DNA of 64,000 nucleotides from Ignavibacteria bacterium (GTDB lineage Bacteria; Bacteroidota; Ignavibacteria; Ignavibacteriales; SURF-24). The stretch lies in contig JAAXKQ010000013.1 in assembly GCA_025612245.1 (NCBI GenBank), forward strand, positions 83,979-147,978, written 5' to 3'. Below are positions 8,930 through 17,938 of this stretch, piece after piece; position 1 is the first letter of the stretch, and each line of letters starts with the position of its first letter. The translations under genes were made by a program, and so were the position numbers. The notes below the pieces were generated by a model that did no database searches, was not told the DNA's origin, and worked only from the letters and a program-made list of their open reading frames with translations.

Positions 8930-9592
8930 TTATGACTTTACTTTTTCGCCGCCGCGCACCTGTGAATTTCTGATTTTCACGTAATTGCGCTGGAATTCGG
9001 GAAATCCTTCCGAAAGGCTTTCAACAAAATTATCTATGAAATTATAAAGCATCTTGTCGGCCTCTGCAAAAAGGCTGTTCATTGCAACAAGAGAACTGCT
9101 GGAAATAAGACTAAAGAACCTGTCCTCTAAAAGAAGCGCAAACTTTTCAGTCTTGTACTTCATTGTCTGAAGTGTATGAAGAGTTATTTCCTGTCTCCTC
9201 ATCCTTGCCATATACTTCTCAGCCAGCCTAATGATTAAAATGGACTTTTCAATGAGCTCCCTGTCCTGTGTCCTTACAATCTGACTGTATGTTACTCTTG
9301 TTGTGGATTTAAGCGCACTGTCATGAGTTTCCTTTGCATAGTTGTGGAGCGAAGAGATTACCGGAAGAAGCAAAAGCATAAGGTCATCCTTGGCTTTGGA
9401 TACCTGAAGCGATTTCTCAAGAGATTCTGAGGAAATCTCCCTCTGCTTGCATTTGATTTCTTCTGTAAGCTTTCTGAACTTCGAGATGGCCCACATAAAA
9501 GCTCTTATGTTTGACGCAATTTCTCTATTATCGTCCAGATAAGACAGAATTACTGTATAAAGCTCTAATTTTGCTTTTTCGCTCCCACTCAT
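8930..9592 (-). CDS. Conserved-looking helical protein of unknown function
   Basis: The 220-residue product starts MSGSEKAKLELYTVIL and ends in a basic tail. It is strongly helical and charged, with no signal peptide, membrane segment, cysteine cluster or nucleotide-binding motif. Codon use is like the neighbours and the frame is open over its whole length, so it is probably a real gene. It stands alone: 235 gene-free bases separate it from the phosphatase gene and 273 from the next upstream gene. Neither spacer holds a gene. I do not recognise the family. Confidence 0.7.
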   Translation of the reverse strand: MSGSEKAKLELYTVILSYLDDNREIASNIRAFMWAISKFRKLTEEIKCKQREISSESLEKSLQVSKAKDDLMLLLLPVISSLHNYAKETHDSALKSTTRVTYSQIVRTQDRELIEKSILIIRLAEKYMARMRRQEITLHTLQTMKYKTEKFALLLEDRFFSLISSSSLVAMNSLFAEADKMLYNFIDNFVESLSEGFPEFQRNYVKIRNSQVRGGEKVKS

Positions 9593-9651
9593 ATAGCTAA
9601 GGTTCCTTATGCGGTTTTATTTTAGGTTAACTTAAAAGAATAGTTATATAT

Positions 9652-9690
9652 GGAAGTAAACTGAAGGATTTTCACCTCCAATTTACTTCC
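9652..9690. repeat. 9-base-pair inverted repeat upstream of the helical unknown gene
   Basis: GGAAGTAAA (9652-9660) and TTTACTTCC (9682-9690) are perfectly complementary, with 21 bases between them. They lie about 60 bases upstream of the minus-strand start at 9592. There is no T-run on either side, so this is more likely an operator or leader structure than a terminator. Confidence 0.3.
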
Positions 9691-9865
9691 TTCTGCAACA
9701 AAGGACAGGATGGAATCAAGTTCAGGAAGGATTGTTTCATACCGGTCAACCGCAAGTATAATGCAACCGGCAGATATAAAACCGAATATCCTTTGGTTCT
9801 TTCCTATCCTCTTTCATCAAAATAAAATTAAGAACAATTACTCCTTTTCAGTGCTCAGAGTGTCT

Positions 9866-11305
9866 TTATTTTGTACCCGATTTATTCTGATCACTTGAAC
9901 TGTTGTTGTCGTAACCACTGTTGTTACTGTTCCTGCTCTGACCGGTATCCTGACTTGTATTTGTATTGTTTCCGCCACCCTGCGTTCCATACATGCCGGT
10001 GCTGGTGCCTGAGCCGCTGCTGCCGGTATTCATCTGTGAATTGGAGCCAGAGCTGTTACCGTTATCTCTGCTTGAGCCTGTATTGGAGTTTGTACCGGTA
10101 CTTGTAGAGCTCTTTTTGCTCTTGGAGGATTTTTTGTGCTTCTTGCTGTGTGTTGTACCCGTATCGCTCATAGTAGAAGAACCGCTCTTACCGCTTTTCA
10201 TGGATGTTCCGCTCTGGTTTGTGCTGCTGCCTGTATTATCGTTCATCGATCCGGTATTTGAGCCTGAGCCCGAAGAAGTGCTGCTCTTGCTTTTTGAGGA
10301 TTTCTTATGATGATGCTTCTTATGAGTAGTTGTCTTTGTCGTATCACTTGAATAAGAAGATCCGTTTCTGTCCTGACTTCTTACAGAGGAACCTGTGGTC
10401 TGGCTCTGATCGCTGCTGCTTGAATTTTCATTCATTGATCCTGTATTTGAGCTCGAAGTGCCTCTTGACTTTGTACTCCTCTTATGCTTTTTGGTGTGAG
10501 TTGATTTGGACGTATCGCTCGAAGAGGAACCCATGCTCTTGCCGCTTCCCATGGATGTACCGGAAGAACCCGTTGAGCTTCCCGATTTATTCTTGGAGCC
10601 GCCCGACTGATAGCCGGTATTGTCATCAGTACTTCTGCTTGTGCCGGTGTTGTCTCGCCCGGAGTTATCCTGGTTGTATGATCCGTTATTGGAGTCTGTT
10701 CCTGATCTTCTTGTAGTGTCAGTGCCCGAAGGAGTGCCCCAGCCACTGCCGGTACCAGTCCCGGTCCCTACTCCAGTGCCGGTCCCTGTACCCATTCCGC
10801 CAGTGCCAGTGCCCGTTCCGGTACCCATTCCACCTGATCCGGTTCCGCCAGTGGTGCCCGGAGTACCGGTGCCGCTAGTACCTGTTCCGGTGCCCGTTCC
10901 GCCAGTACCAGTACCGTATCCTGTACCGCTGCGTGATCCGCCCGTGTTATTATCTGTTCCTGTATTGCCTCTATTGTATGAGGTATCCCTGCCTGTACCA
11001 TTATTATTGTCCCAGCCGGAGCCGCTTCTATTGTAAGAAGTATCTCTGTTTGTGCCGGTATTATTATTGTCCCAGCCCGATCCGCTCCTGTTGTAAGAAG
11101 TATCTCTGCTGGAACCGGTATTATCTCTATTGTAACCGCCGGTCTGGCTGCCTGTATTGTTCGTGGTATCTGTACTGTAAGTAGAGCTATCCCTTGTGGT
11201 ATTGCCCGTATTGTCGTTCTGGGCGAAGGAATACTGGGAGATAAAGACCAGCGATGCCGAAATGAACAAAATATTTAGTTTAGAGATAAGCTTCCTCATC
11301 TTCAT
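9866..11305 (-). CDS. Secreted low-complexity Gly/Ser/Thr/Asn-rich repeat protein with Lys-rich blocks
   Basis: The 479-residue protein has a clear signal peptide (MKMRKLISKLNILFISASL..., likely cleavage after YSFA). Residues about 45-110 repeat the unit NRDTSYNRSGSGWDNN. Residues about 120-195 are a run of TGTG/GTGTGGMG. The C-terminal half has three copies of a module: a Ser/Gly/Thr linker, then a lysine-histidine block such as KKHKKSSKSKKSS, then NTGSMN/NTGSSR. No enzyme motif exists. It is probably an extended, disordered envelope or surface protein; the basic blocks could bind anionic polymers. A good SD (AAGGTGG) precedes the ATG. Repeat number may vary between strains. Confidence 0.8.
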   Translation of the reverse strand: MKMRKLISKLNILFISASLVFISQYSFAQNDNTGNTTRDSSTYSTDTTNNTGSQTGGYNRDNTGSSRDTSYNRSGSGWDNNNTGTNRDTSYNRSGSGWDNNNGTGRDTSYNRGNTGTDNNTGGSRSGTGYGTGTGGTGTGTGTSGTGTPGTTGGTGSGGMGTGTGTGTGGMGTGTGTGVGTGTGTGSGWGTPSGTDTTRRSGTDSNNGSYNQDNSGRDNTGTSRSTDDNTGYQSGGSKNKSGSSTGSSGTSMGSGKSMGSSSSDTSKSTHTKKHKRSTKSRGTSSSNTGSMNENSSSSDQSQTTGSSVRSQDRNGSSYSSDTTKTTTHKKHHHKKSSKSKSSTSSGSGSNTGSMNDNTGSSTNQSGTSMKSGKSGSSTMSDTGTTHSKKHKKSSKSKKSSTSTGTNSNTGSSRDNGNSSGSNSQMNTGSSGSGTSTGMYGTQGGGNNTNTSQDTGQSRNSNNSGYDNNSSSDQNKSGTK

Positions 11306-11380
11306 AAAACCACCTTGCCTTTGTTATTAAATCGTATCTTTGTATTTCACACATGAATTAATGATTTAATTAACCGGATG

Positions 11381-11530
11381 CTATACGATGCTTCTTCCAC
11401 GCACAAGGCTGATGATTGCTAGTATTATGGCGGCAACAAGCAGTATATGAATAAATCCGCCAAGCGTGTAAGAGCTAACCATTCCTATGAGCCACAGTAC
11501 CAGAAGGATGGCGAAAATCGTCCACAACAT
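11381..11530 (-). CDS. 49-residue membrane protein, lmo0937/DUF5670-like
   Basis: This short gene encodes MLWTIFAILLVLWLIGMVSS... and ends RGRSIV. It has two hydrophobic helices around SYTLGGFIH, the pattern of the lmo0937 family of small membrane proteins. The start follows a strong SD (GGAGG, five bases upstream). The family's function is not established, though members often occur with stress genes. It is 75 bases upstream of the low-complexity secreted protein on the same strand, so the two may be co-transcribed. The 370 bases upstream hold only the uvrA terminator. Confidence 0.87.
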   Translation of the reverse strand: MLWTIFAILLVLWLIGMVSSYTLGGFIHILLVAAIILAIISLVRGRSIV

Positions 11531-11816
11531 ACATTCCTCCTTTGTTAGCAGAATTTTAATTGCTTAACATACGGTTAATTATACAACACTTATGAACTTA
11601 ACATAATCCCTACACAGCTGGTATAGGTCAATTTCTGATATTGTTGTAGGCAAACATAGAGGTATTCTGTAGTCTATTTTTTAACATTAATTGTAAGACT
11701 TTAACCGACAAAAAAGGATATTTTATTCGTTTTTGAGCAAAATAAGGCTTCTCTTTCAAAAAGAAATTAACCGTTCAGCACTCATAAAAGTATTGGGTAT
11801 TTCAAGGGAAAAGATA

Positions 11817-11860
11817 AAACAAAAAAAAGCAGGCACACGGTTTATTTTCCACGTGCCTGC
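11817..11860 (-). terminator. Rho-independent terminator of uvrA
   Basis: GCAGGCAC (11829-11836) pairs with GTGCCTGC (11853-11860). On the minus strand the hairpin is followed by eight U from the A-run at 11821-11828. It lies about 40 bases past the uvrA stop. Confidence 0.85.
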
Positions 11861-11900
11861 TTTATAAAACTGCGGGCTTTAAGCCGAGAGGTTGCCGGAT

Positions 11901-14693
11901 TTAGGCCAGCTTGCCTTCAATGTAGCTCTTGAGGTACCGCCCGGTAAAGGATTCCTGAACTTCAATTATTTCTTCCGGCGTGCCGCAGGCAACAATTTGC
12001 CCTCCCTTATCGCCTGCATCGGGACCCAGGTCGATTATATAATCGGCACTCTTAATTACATCCAGGTTGTGCTCAATTATTACGACCGAGTTGTTACTTT
12101 CGAGCAGCATCTTAAAGCAGTTAAGGAGCTTATTGATGTCGTCAAAATGAAGACCCGTAGTGGGCTCGTCAAATATAAAAAGTGTATGTTCGTTATCCTT
12201 CTGAGTTGATAGATGCGCTGCCAGTTTCACCCTCTGAGCCTCGCCTCCTGAAAGGGTGTTTGAAGGCTGGCCCAGCTTGATATAACCAAGACCGACGTCT
12301 GAGAGAACCTGCAGATGTTTTTTAATTTTAGGGGTATCGTTAAACAGACCCAGGGCTTCATCTACGGACATATCGAGCACTTCCACGAGGTTTTTACCCT
12401 TGTAGGTTATTTCCCTGATTTCCTTCTTAAAGCGCGTGCCCTTGCAATCCTCGCACTCAAGGTAGAGATCCGCAAGGAACTGCATTTCGACCTTCACAAA
12501 TCCCTCTCCCTGGCAGGTCTCACACCTTCCGCCGGGGACGTTGAAAGAAAAGTACCCGGGTTTATATCCCTTGGCTCTTGCCTGGTGAGTTGAGGCAAAA
12601 AGTTCCCTTATCAGCTCATAAGCCTTTACGTAGCTAATGGGATTTGAGCGCGGGCTTCTGCCAATTGGGGACTGGTCCACAATTTCAATGTTGTCAACCT
12701 GGTGTACCCCCTTTATGTCGTCGAACTGCCCGATCTTCGGGGGATTACCGCCAAGGAGTTTTGTTACGCCTCCATAGAGCACATCGTGTATTAGTGTGCT
12801 TTTGCCCGAGCCACTGACGCCCGTAATGACCACAAACTTATTAAGCGGTATGTCAACGTCAATATTCTTCAGGTTGTGTTCCCGGGCCCCTTTTATCTGA
12901 AGCATCCTGGAGGAATCAGTATTTCGAACCTCAGGAACAGGGATGGTAAGCTTTCCTGAAAGATATTTTCCCGTAAGAGAATTCGGATCCGCAATGATCT
13001 GTTCGTAGCTCCCCATCGAGGTGATCTCGCCGCCATGGATTCCGGCTCTCGGACCCATGTCCACAATTATATCCGCCTCCCTCATCATTTCAGGATCGTG
13101 CTCAACTACAAGCACCGTATTGCCTATGTCGCGCAGCGACTTGAGTATCCTGATAAGACGCGTATTGTCGCGCGGGTGAAGACCGATGCTCGGCTCATCC
13201 AGGACGTAAAGCGTTCCAATGAGCGCGGAACCAAGTGAAGTTGCCAGATTTATCCTCTGAGTTTCACCCCCCGAGAGAGTACTGCTTAAGCGGTCGAGCG
13301 TAAGATAACCCAGGCCGACGTCGTTCAAGAACGTCAGGCGCTTAATGATCTCCTTTAATATTCTTTCAGCTATTGAAAGCTCATATTGCGTGAGATCAAG
13401 CGACAGGAAAAACTGCAGCGACTTTTCAATTGAAAGCCTGACCACATCCTGAATCGAGCTTCCGCCTATTTTCACCTGTTCAGTCTCGCGCCTGAGGCGT
13501 GAACCCTTGCAGGCTGCACACGTCGTATAACCGCGGTAGCGGCTTAAAAGAACCCTTATGTGCATCTTGTATGTCTGGCCTTCCAGATCTTCAAAGAACG
13601 GATCAATGCCTATAAAACCCGTATACCCTTTTTTTATCGTCTCAACCTGATCTTCTGTAAGCTGTCTGAACGGAACGTTAACCTGTATGTTGTGATCTTT
13701 TGCCGTGCGTACAAGGTCCCTTAGATACTTGCTGTACTTGACACCGCGCCATGGCGCAATTGCACCTTCAAGAATTGTAAGGTTAGGATCGGGAACTACA
13801 AGGTTCATGTCTATGCCGACCGTTCTGCCGAAACCCTGGCAGACGGGACATGCACCGAAAGGGTTATTGAACGAGAAAAACTGCGGTTCCGGCTCTTCAT
13901 AACGCGTTCCGCAGCATTCATAAAACCTGTTGAAATTTTTCACCTCAAAGCTCTCGGCATTTATTACCGCAAGGCGCCCTTCCCCTTCCTTGAAAGACGT
14001 TTCGATGGATTCAGAGAGTGTCTCCCTTACCCGGCCAGGTCTCACCTTAAAGCGGTCTATTATAACATAGACGCTGTCTTTCTTCTTCGGGAGCGTATAT
14101 TTCTCATTTAAATCAATGAGCTTATCTTTTGAGAAAATTCTGAAGAAACCTCTTCTTTTAAGAAGCTCAATTTCCTCTTTTTGCGTCCTGCCCTCGTGCA
14201 GGTGCATGGGAAAGCCCATGTAAAACTTTTCCTCACCATGCTGTTCCTCAATCCACTCGGAAACAGAACCAACCGTATCTTTTCTTACGACATTTCCGCA
14301 GTTAATGCAGTATGTCTTTCCGATTCGGGCAAAAAGGAGCCTCAGGTAGTCATAAACCTCCGTCGTGGTTCCTACGGTGGAACGCGTATTTCTGGAACCG
14401 GTTTTCTGTTCTATGGCTACGGCAGGACTTATCCCATAGATAAAGTCGACGTCGGGCTTATTAATTCTTTCGAGGAACTGCCTTGCGTAGGAAGAAAGGC
14501 TTTCCACATAACGGCGCTGCCCTTCGGCATAAATCGTATCAAAAACCAGTGAGGATTTACCGCTGCCGCTGACTCCTGTAAAAACCACCATCTTATTGCG
14601 CGGTATCTCAAAAGAAAGGTTTTTCAGGTTATGCTCCCTGGCACCCTTGATGATGATCTTATCGCGTGAATTTGTATTGGAATTCTTTGACAT
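11901..14693 (-). CDS. uvrA: Excinuclease ABC subunit A
   Basis: At 930 residues this is a normal-length UvrA, the damage-recognition ATPase of nucleotide excision repair, which acts with UvrB and UvrC. Two ABC modules are visible: Walker A motifs GVSGSGKSSL near residue 40 and GVSGSGKSTL near 635, and signatures TLSGGETQR and TLSGGEAQR. The C-terminal zinc module is complete (CETCQ...CEDC, about 740-765). The first zinc module has its second pair (CPVC) but reads YECCG where a CxxC is expected, so it may not bind zinc normally. Neither uvrB nor uvrC is nearby. A strong terminator precedes it and another follows it, so it is probably transcribed alone. Confidence 0.98.
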   Translation of the reverse strand: MSKNSNTNSRDKIIIKGAREHNLKNLSFEIPRNKMVVFTGVSGSGKSSLVFDTIYAEGQRRYVESLSSYARQFLERINKPDVDFIYGISPAVAIEQKTGSRNTRSTVGTTTEVYDYLRLLFARIGKTYCINCGNVVRKDTVGSVSEWIEEQHGEEKFYMGFPMHLHEGRTQKEEIELLKRRGFFRIFSKDKLIDLNEKYTLPKKKDSVYVIIDRFKVRPGRVRETLSESIETSFKEGEGRLAVINAESFEVKNFNRFYECCGTRYEEPEPQFFSFNNPFGACPVCQGFGRTVGIDMNLVVPDPNLTILEGAIAPWRGVKYSKYLRDLVRTAKDHNIQVNVPFRQLTEDQVETIKKGYTGFIGIDPFFEDLEGQTYKMHIRVLLSRYRGYTTCAACKGSRLRRETEQVKIGGSSIQDVVRLSIEKSLQFFLSLDLTQYELSIAERILKEIIKRLTFLNDVGLGYLTLDRLSSTLSGGETQRINLATSLGSALIGTLYVLDEPSIGLHPRDNTRLIRILKSLRDIGNTVLVVEHDPEMMREADIIVDMGPRAGIHGGEITSMGSYEQIIADPNSLTGKYLSGKLTIPVPEVRNTDSSRMLQIKGAREHNLKNIDVDIPLNKFVVITGVSGSGKSTLIHDVLYGGVTKLLGGNPPKIGQFDDIKGVHQVDNIEIVDQSPIGRSPRSNPISYVKAYELIRELFASTHQARAKGYKPGYFSFNVPGGRCETCQGEGFVKVEMQFLADLYLECEDCKGTRFKKEIREITYKGKNLVEVLDMSVDEALGLFNDTPKIKKHLQVLSDVGLGYIKLGQPSNTLSGGEAQRVKLAAHLSTQKDNEHTLFIFDEPTTGLHFDDINKLLNCFKMLLESNNSVVIIEHNLDVIKSADYIIDLGPDAGDKGGQIVACGTPEEIIEVQESFTGRYLKSYIEGKLA

Positions 14694-14710
14694 ATAAGTT
14701 TTGAAAGTTC

Positions 14711-14745
14711 AAAAAGGCATGCGCATTCTCCGAATGCGCATGCCT
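14711..14745 (-). terminator. Terminator after the mla operon
   Basis: A perfect 14-base-pair stem (14715-14728 with 14732-14745) with a three-base loop is followed on the minus strand by five U. It lies about 80 bases beyond the mlaD stop and 18 bases before the uvrA start. It separates the two transcripts. Confidence 0.85.
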
Positions 14746-14823
14746 AAAAAATAAAATTAACCCGGTAAATTAAGGGATAATGAGGAGTTAAAAAAGGCAG
14801 AATTTTATAAACAGCACTCTCAT

Positions 14824-15867
14824 CTAGTGTTTCCTGGTACCCGTATTATCCTCCAGAGTCTTCAATTCCTTAATCTTTGCGTCCAGAGTCCTGGTTTTCT
14901 CCTTGATTTCCGATATTTTGCTGTCGAGATTCTTCTCGTATTCGCTTGCATCCCAGTAGCCCCTTTCCTCGAAATAGCTCTTAAAGAGCCAGTTGTGCTT
15001 GAGGGCTTCCATATTTTCAGAAAATCTTGCCGCCCCAACCCTCACCTGTTCGGTTGTTGCAGTCAGGTTCTTTATCATCGAGCGGATCGAATCGCTGTAG
15101 GTGCTCTTGTCCGAGACGAGCTGGCCCAGGACTCCTCTGCCCTGACGCACATTGTCAACCACGTTATCCACCTTGAGAATAGTCTTATCCAGGTCTGCTA
15201 TGATCTTCTGGAAATCCCCGGTCGTATTTTTAACAATGTCAGAAATCTCGTTTAATTTTGTCGTTATATTGTTCAGGCTTCTGTCGGCCGATTTTGTGAG
15301 ATCCGTAGCTGAATTATAGAGCTCATCGTCGTTAATAATTTTGCCTATCGTACCTTGTCCTGTATTTATCTTGGATACAATTTCAGAAAAATCCTTAGTT
15401 ATACCCTTCAGGTAACTAAGCGTTCCCTGCCCTTCGGCAATAATTTCAGCTATACTGACCGGCGATTTTGAGCGCACGAAGCCCCCGTCTTTAACTATCT
15501 CGTAGGCCGTGGTGCCAACAGAAAGGACCACTATTTTATTGCCAACGAGTCCTTCGGTTTCAATCGTAGCCCTGGTATCCTTGCGTATGAAATTCTTCAC
15601 ATCCGAATTTATACGCATCGTCACAATGACGCGCCCTGTGGTGTCATTTGCAATTTCAATCTCGTTTACGCTTCCGACATTGATACCGCTCAGCCTGACG
15701 GGTGCCCCGGTTCTAAGGCCTTCTACAGTGGTAAACATGGCTTTAATGGTAAAAGTAGGCTGAAAGAGGGATTCCCTTCCCCCAATAAGAAAAATAGCAG
15801 TTACCAGTAGAGCGGTCCCCAGAAACACAAACAGTCCCAGACGTGCGCCCGTGAAATTCTTCAGCAT
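14824..15867 (-). CDS. mlaD: MlaD/MCE-domain lipid-transport protein
   Basis: The 347-residue protein has one N-terminal membrane helix (about 10-28) and an MCE domain (about 36-115, with VRLSGINVGSVNEIEI). A long helical region follows (SDIVKNTTGDFQKIIADLDKTI) and then a charged C-terminal coil. MCE proteins form periplasmic hexameric rings that carry phospholipids between membranes with MlaE and MlaF. The gene is last in an mlaE-mlaF-mlaD operon, 14 bases after mlaF. No MlaB, MlaC or MlaA homologue lies in the window. It is longer than E. coli MlaD (about 180 residues), so the long helical tail may take over part of the shuttle path. Confidence 0.92.
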   Translation of the reverse strand: MLKNFTGARLGLFVFLGTALLVTAIFLIGGRESLFQPTFTIKAMFTTVEGLRTGAPVRLSGINVGSVNEIEIANDTTGRVIVTMRINSDVKNFIRKDTRATIETEGLVGNKIVVLSVGTTAYEIVKDGGFVRSKSPVSIAEIIAEGQGTLSYLKGITKDFSEIVSKINTGQGTIGKIINDDELYNSATDLTKSADRSLNNITTKLNEISDIVKNTTGDFQKIIADLDKTILKVDNVVDNVRQGRGVLGQLVSDKSTYSDSIRSMIKNLTATTEQVRVGAARFSENMEALKHNWLFKSYFEERGYWDASEYEKNLDSKISEIKEKTRTLDAKIKELKTLEDNTGTRKH

Positions 15868-15881
15868 TTATATCTCCTAGC

Positions 15882-16616
15882 TTAGGCTTTAATAACTTCC
15901 GTACTAAAAAAGTTTTGTAAAAATTTGTCCTGCGAGCTCGTCAACTCACTTATTGTCCCCTCATAGGCTATAACGGCATCCTTGAGGAATATAGCCCTGT
16001 CGGCAATGATATTTGCACAGATCAGGTCATGTGTAACGGCAATGGAAGTCATGTTCAGTTTTTTCTGGAGCTCCAGAATAAGTTCGCTTATCTCCTTTGT
16101 TGTCAAGGGATCCAGCCCTGTAGTCGGTTCATCATATAACATCAGTTTCGGTTCTGTAATGATTGAGCGTGCCAGGGCTATTCTTTTTCGCATACCCCCG
16201 GAGAGTTCGGAAGGCATTTTGTCAATAGCATCCAGCAGTGAAACCATTTCAAGTGTTTTGACCACCCTTTCTTCAACTTCGCTTTGAGGCAGATTAAAGT
16301 GTCTGTAAAGAGGAAATGCAAGATTTTCCTTTACAGTCATTGAATCGTACAGAGCACCGCTCTGGAAAAGGAAGCCGATGTTTTTCCTGACCTCATTTAA
16401 CTGACTGTAGGAAAGCTTCAGCATTTCCTGCCCGTCTACAACGATATCCCCCTCGTCGGGTGTCATAAGGCCAATGATACACTTCAAAAGGACGCTTTTC
16501 CCGGTTCCGCTTCTTCCGAAGACGACGAGGTTTTCCCCTTTTTCCACATTGAGAGAAATTTTGTCCAGCACCTTATGAGAATCGAATGCCTTGCTCAGAT
16601 TTTTTATGTTTACCAT
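15882..16616 (-). CDS. mlaF: ABC transporter ATPase of the Mla phospholipid system
   Basis: The cytoplasmic ATPase has Walker A GRSGTGKSVLL, signature LSGGMRKR, Walker B KLMLYDEPTTGLDP and the H-loop AVTHDL. I chose the ATG at 16616 (MVNIKNLSKAF) because it overlaps the mlaE stop as TGATG, a typical coupling. An upstream ATG at 16634 would add six residues (MVMADL). It powers phospholipid movement by the MlaE permease. Position between mlaE and mlaD confirms the assignment. Confidence 0.94.
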   Translation of the reverse strand: MVNIKNLSKAFDSHKVLDKISLNVEKGENLVVFGRSGTGKSVLLKCIIGLMTPDEGDIVVDGQEMLKLSYSQLNEVRKNIGFLFQSGALYDSMTVKENLAFPLYRHFNLPQSEVEERVVKTLEMVSLLDAIDKMPSELSGGMRKRIALARSIITEPKLMLYDEPTTGLDPLTTKEISELILELQKKLNMTSIAVTHDLICANIIADRAIFLKDAVIAYEGTISELTSSQDKFLQNFFSTEVIKA

Positions 16617-17410
16617 CAAGTCGGCCATAACCACAGAGTTAATTTTACAAGAACCATGTCAAATAAAAGAATTATTAAAGATGAAACCACAACCGATGTC
16701 GTCGAGGCTTTGCCAACCCCTTCGGTACCGTTCTCGGCCGTATAGCCCTTGTATGCTCCTACCATTCCCACGATGAAGCCAAAGACAAAGGTTTTAGCCA
16801 CACCCGGTACAAAATCGCCAAAACGGATTGAAAGCATGAGCGAATTGACGTAATAGTTGAAATTCATGCTCTGTGAGAGTGTAATTGCAATGTATCCGCC
16901 CATAATTGCAATAAAAATCACATAAACCGTTAAAACCGGCAGAATCAGCGTACAGGCTATTACACGCGTTACAACAAGATACTTAAACGGGTTAACGGCA
17001 GAGACTTCCATTGCATCTATCTGTTCAGTAACCCTCATAGAACCCAGCTCGGCACCGATGCCGGAACTGACACGGCCGGCAAAAATTATGGCCGTAAGAA
17101 CAGGCCCCAGTTCCCTTACGACCGTCAGCGCAACCATTCCGGGCAGGAAAGACTCGGCCCCGAACCTTATGAGCACGGGCTGGCTTTGCATTGCAAGCAC
17201 CAGACCGATGATAAAGCCCGTAACGCTGACAATCGGAAGGGTCTTTACACCAAGCTCGTCCATGTGTTTCTTTATTTCAGCAAATTCATATGGAGGGACA
17301 AGGAACGTTTTGAAGAATTCCACAGTAAAAAGTGAAAGGCCTCCAATGGTGCTGAAGTACTCGTTGAGCCGCTCGCCAATACGACCACGTCTGGTTTTAC
17401 TAAGCTGCAT
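16616..17410 (-). CDS. mlaE: MlaE-type phospholipid ABC permease
   Basis: The 264-residue membrane protein carries the family stretches RELGPVLTAIIFAGRVSSGIGAELGSM and VTEQIDAMEVSAVNPFKYL, with about five to six hydrophobic segments. It heads the mlaE-mlaF-mlaD operon. On the minus strand TATAAT (17435-17440) is a reasonable -10 about 25 bases upstream; it overlaps an AT-rich inverted repeat, TTATTAT-AAG-ATAATAA (17433-17449). It is a paralogue of the lone permease at 6783. Confidence 0.94.
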   Translation of the reverse strand: MQLSKTRRGRIGERLNEYFSTIGGLSLFTVEFFKTFLVPPYEFAEIKKHMDELGVKTLPIVSVTGFIIGLVLAMQSQPVLIRFGAESFLPGMVALTVVRELGPVLTAIIFAGRVSSGIGAELGSMRVTEQIDAMEVSAVNPFKYLVVTRVIACTLILPVLTVYVIFIAIMGGYIAITLSQSMNFNYYVNSLMLSIRFGDFVPGVAKTFVFGFIVGMVGAYKGYTAENGTEGVGKASTTSVVVSSLIILLFDMVLVKLTLWLWPT

Positions 17411-17432
17411 TAAGTTTTATTAGTTTCCCTGA

Positions 17433-17449
17433 TTATTATAAGATAATAA
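17433..17449. promoter_or_regulatory. AT-rich 7-3-7 inverted repeat over a putative mlaE -10 box
   Basis: TTATTAT and ATAATAA are perfect complements with three bases between them, and the minus strand reads TATAAT within the repeat. It lies about 22 bases upstream of mlaE. An operator overlapping the promoter is plausible. AT-rich palindromes also arise by chance. Confidence 0.3.
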
Positions 17450-17578
17450 ATCTGCCGCACATTTTATCCAGCTGCTTGTGCCAAAAAATCATATCTTGAA
17501 TTTAACAGAATTCTAATCACAAAATTAGAAATATTTAAGTTAGAAATTTACGCAAATTGCGCCTAAGAAGAAAGATTC

Positions 17579-17938
17579 TCAGAAGGCATCCTCGTAGTAG
17601 TTTATAACCGGCTCTCCCGGCCTCTCCTCCAGAATTGCCACAACATCGAACCGGCAGGCAGATTCATCGATCTTTCTCTCAAAAAGGTAGCATTCGGCTA
17701 GTTTTCTGACCTGTTTAATTTTTGCGGGCGTAATGCTGTATTCGGGCTCCCCGTATTCCAGGTTCTGCCTGTACTTTACCTCCACAAAGACGAGCGTTTC
17801 ACCGTCCTTTGCAATAATATCTATCTCCCCCTTGCCGAAATGGTAGTTCCTTTCAACTATTCTGAAACCTTTGCTTTCGAGGAGCCTTGCAGCCATCTCC
17901 TCGCCCTCACGGCCCGCCTTGTTAGATTCCAGGCTCAT
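17579..17938 (-). CDS. YraN/UPF0102 family nuclease-like protein
   Basis: The 119-residue protein matches the UPF0102 family in size and motif order: GREGEEMAARLLESKGFRIVERNY, then FGKGEIDIIAKD and LVFVEVKYR. The E/D...EVK spacing is that of restriction-endonuclease-like folds of the Holliday-junction resolvase type. A catalytic role is inferred from the fold and remains unproven. It overlaps the rnhB 3' end by 17 bases and is last of the ubiA-rnhB-yraN run. Pairing of yraN with rnhB is common in bacteria. Confidence 0.9.
   Translation of the reverse strand: MSLESNKAGREGEEMAARLLESKGFRIVERNYHFGKGEIDIIAKDGETLVFVEVKYRQNLEYGEPEYSITPAKIKQVRKLAECYLFERKIDESACRFDVVAILEERPGEPVINYYEDAF

Noticed and set aside
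10620..11036. 138-codon plus-strand frame of Pro/Val repeats
   Set aside because: It is the opposite-strand shadow of the low-complexity secreted protein; its PVPVPVP composition mirrors the GT-rich gene and it has no ribosome site.
10700..11110. Possible CRISPR-like tandem repeats
   Set aside because: The repeats are in frame inside a coding region and have no uniform spacers; they are protein repeats.
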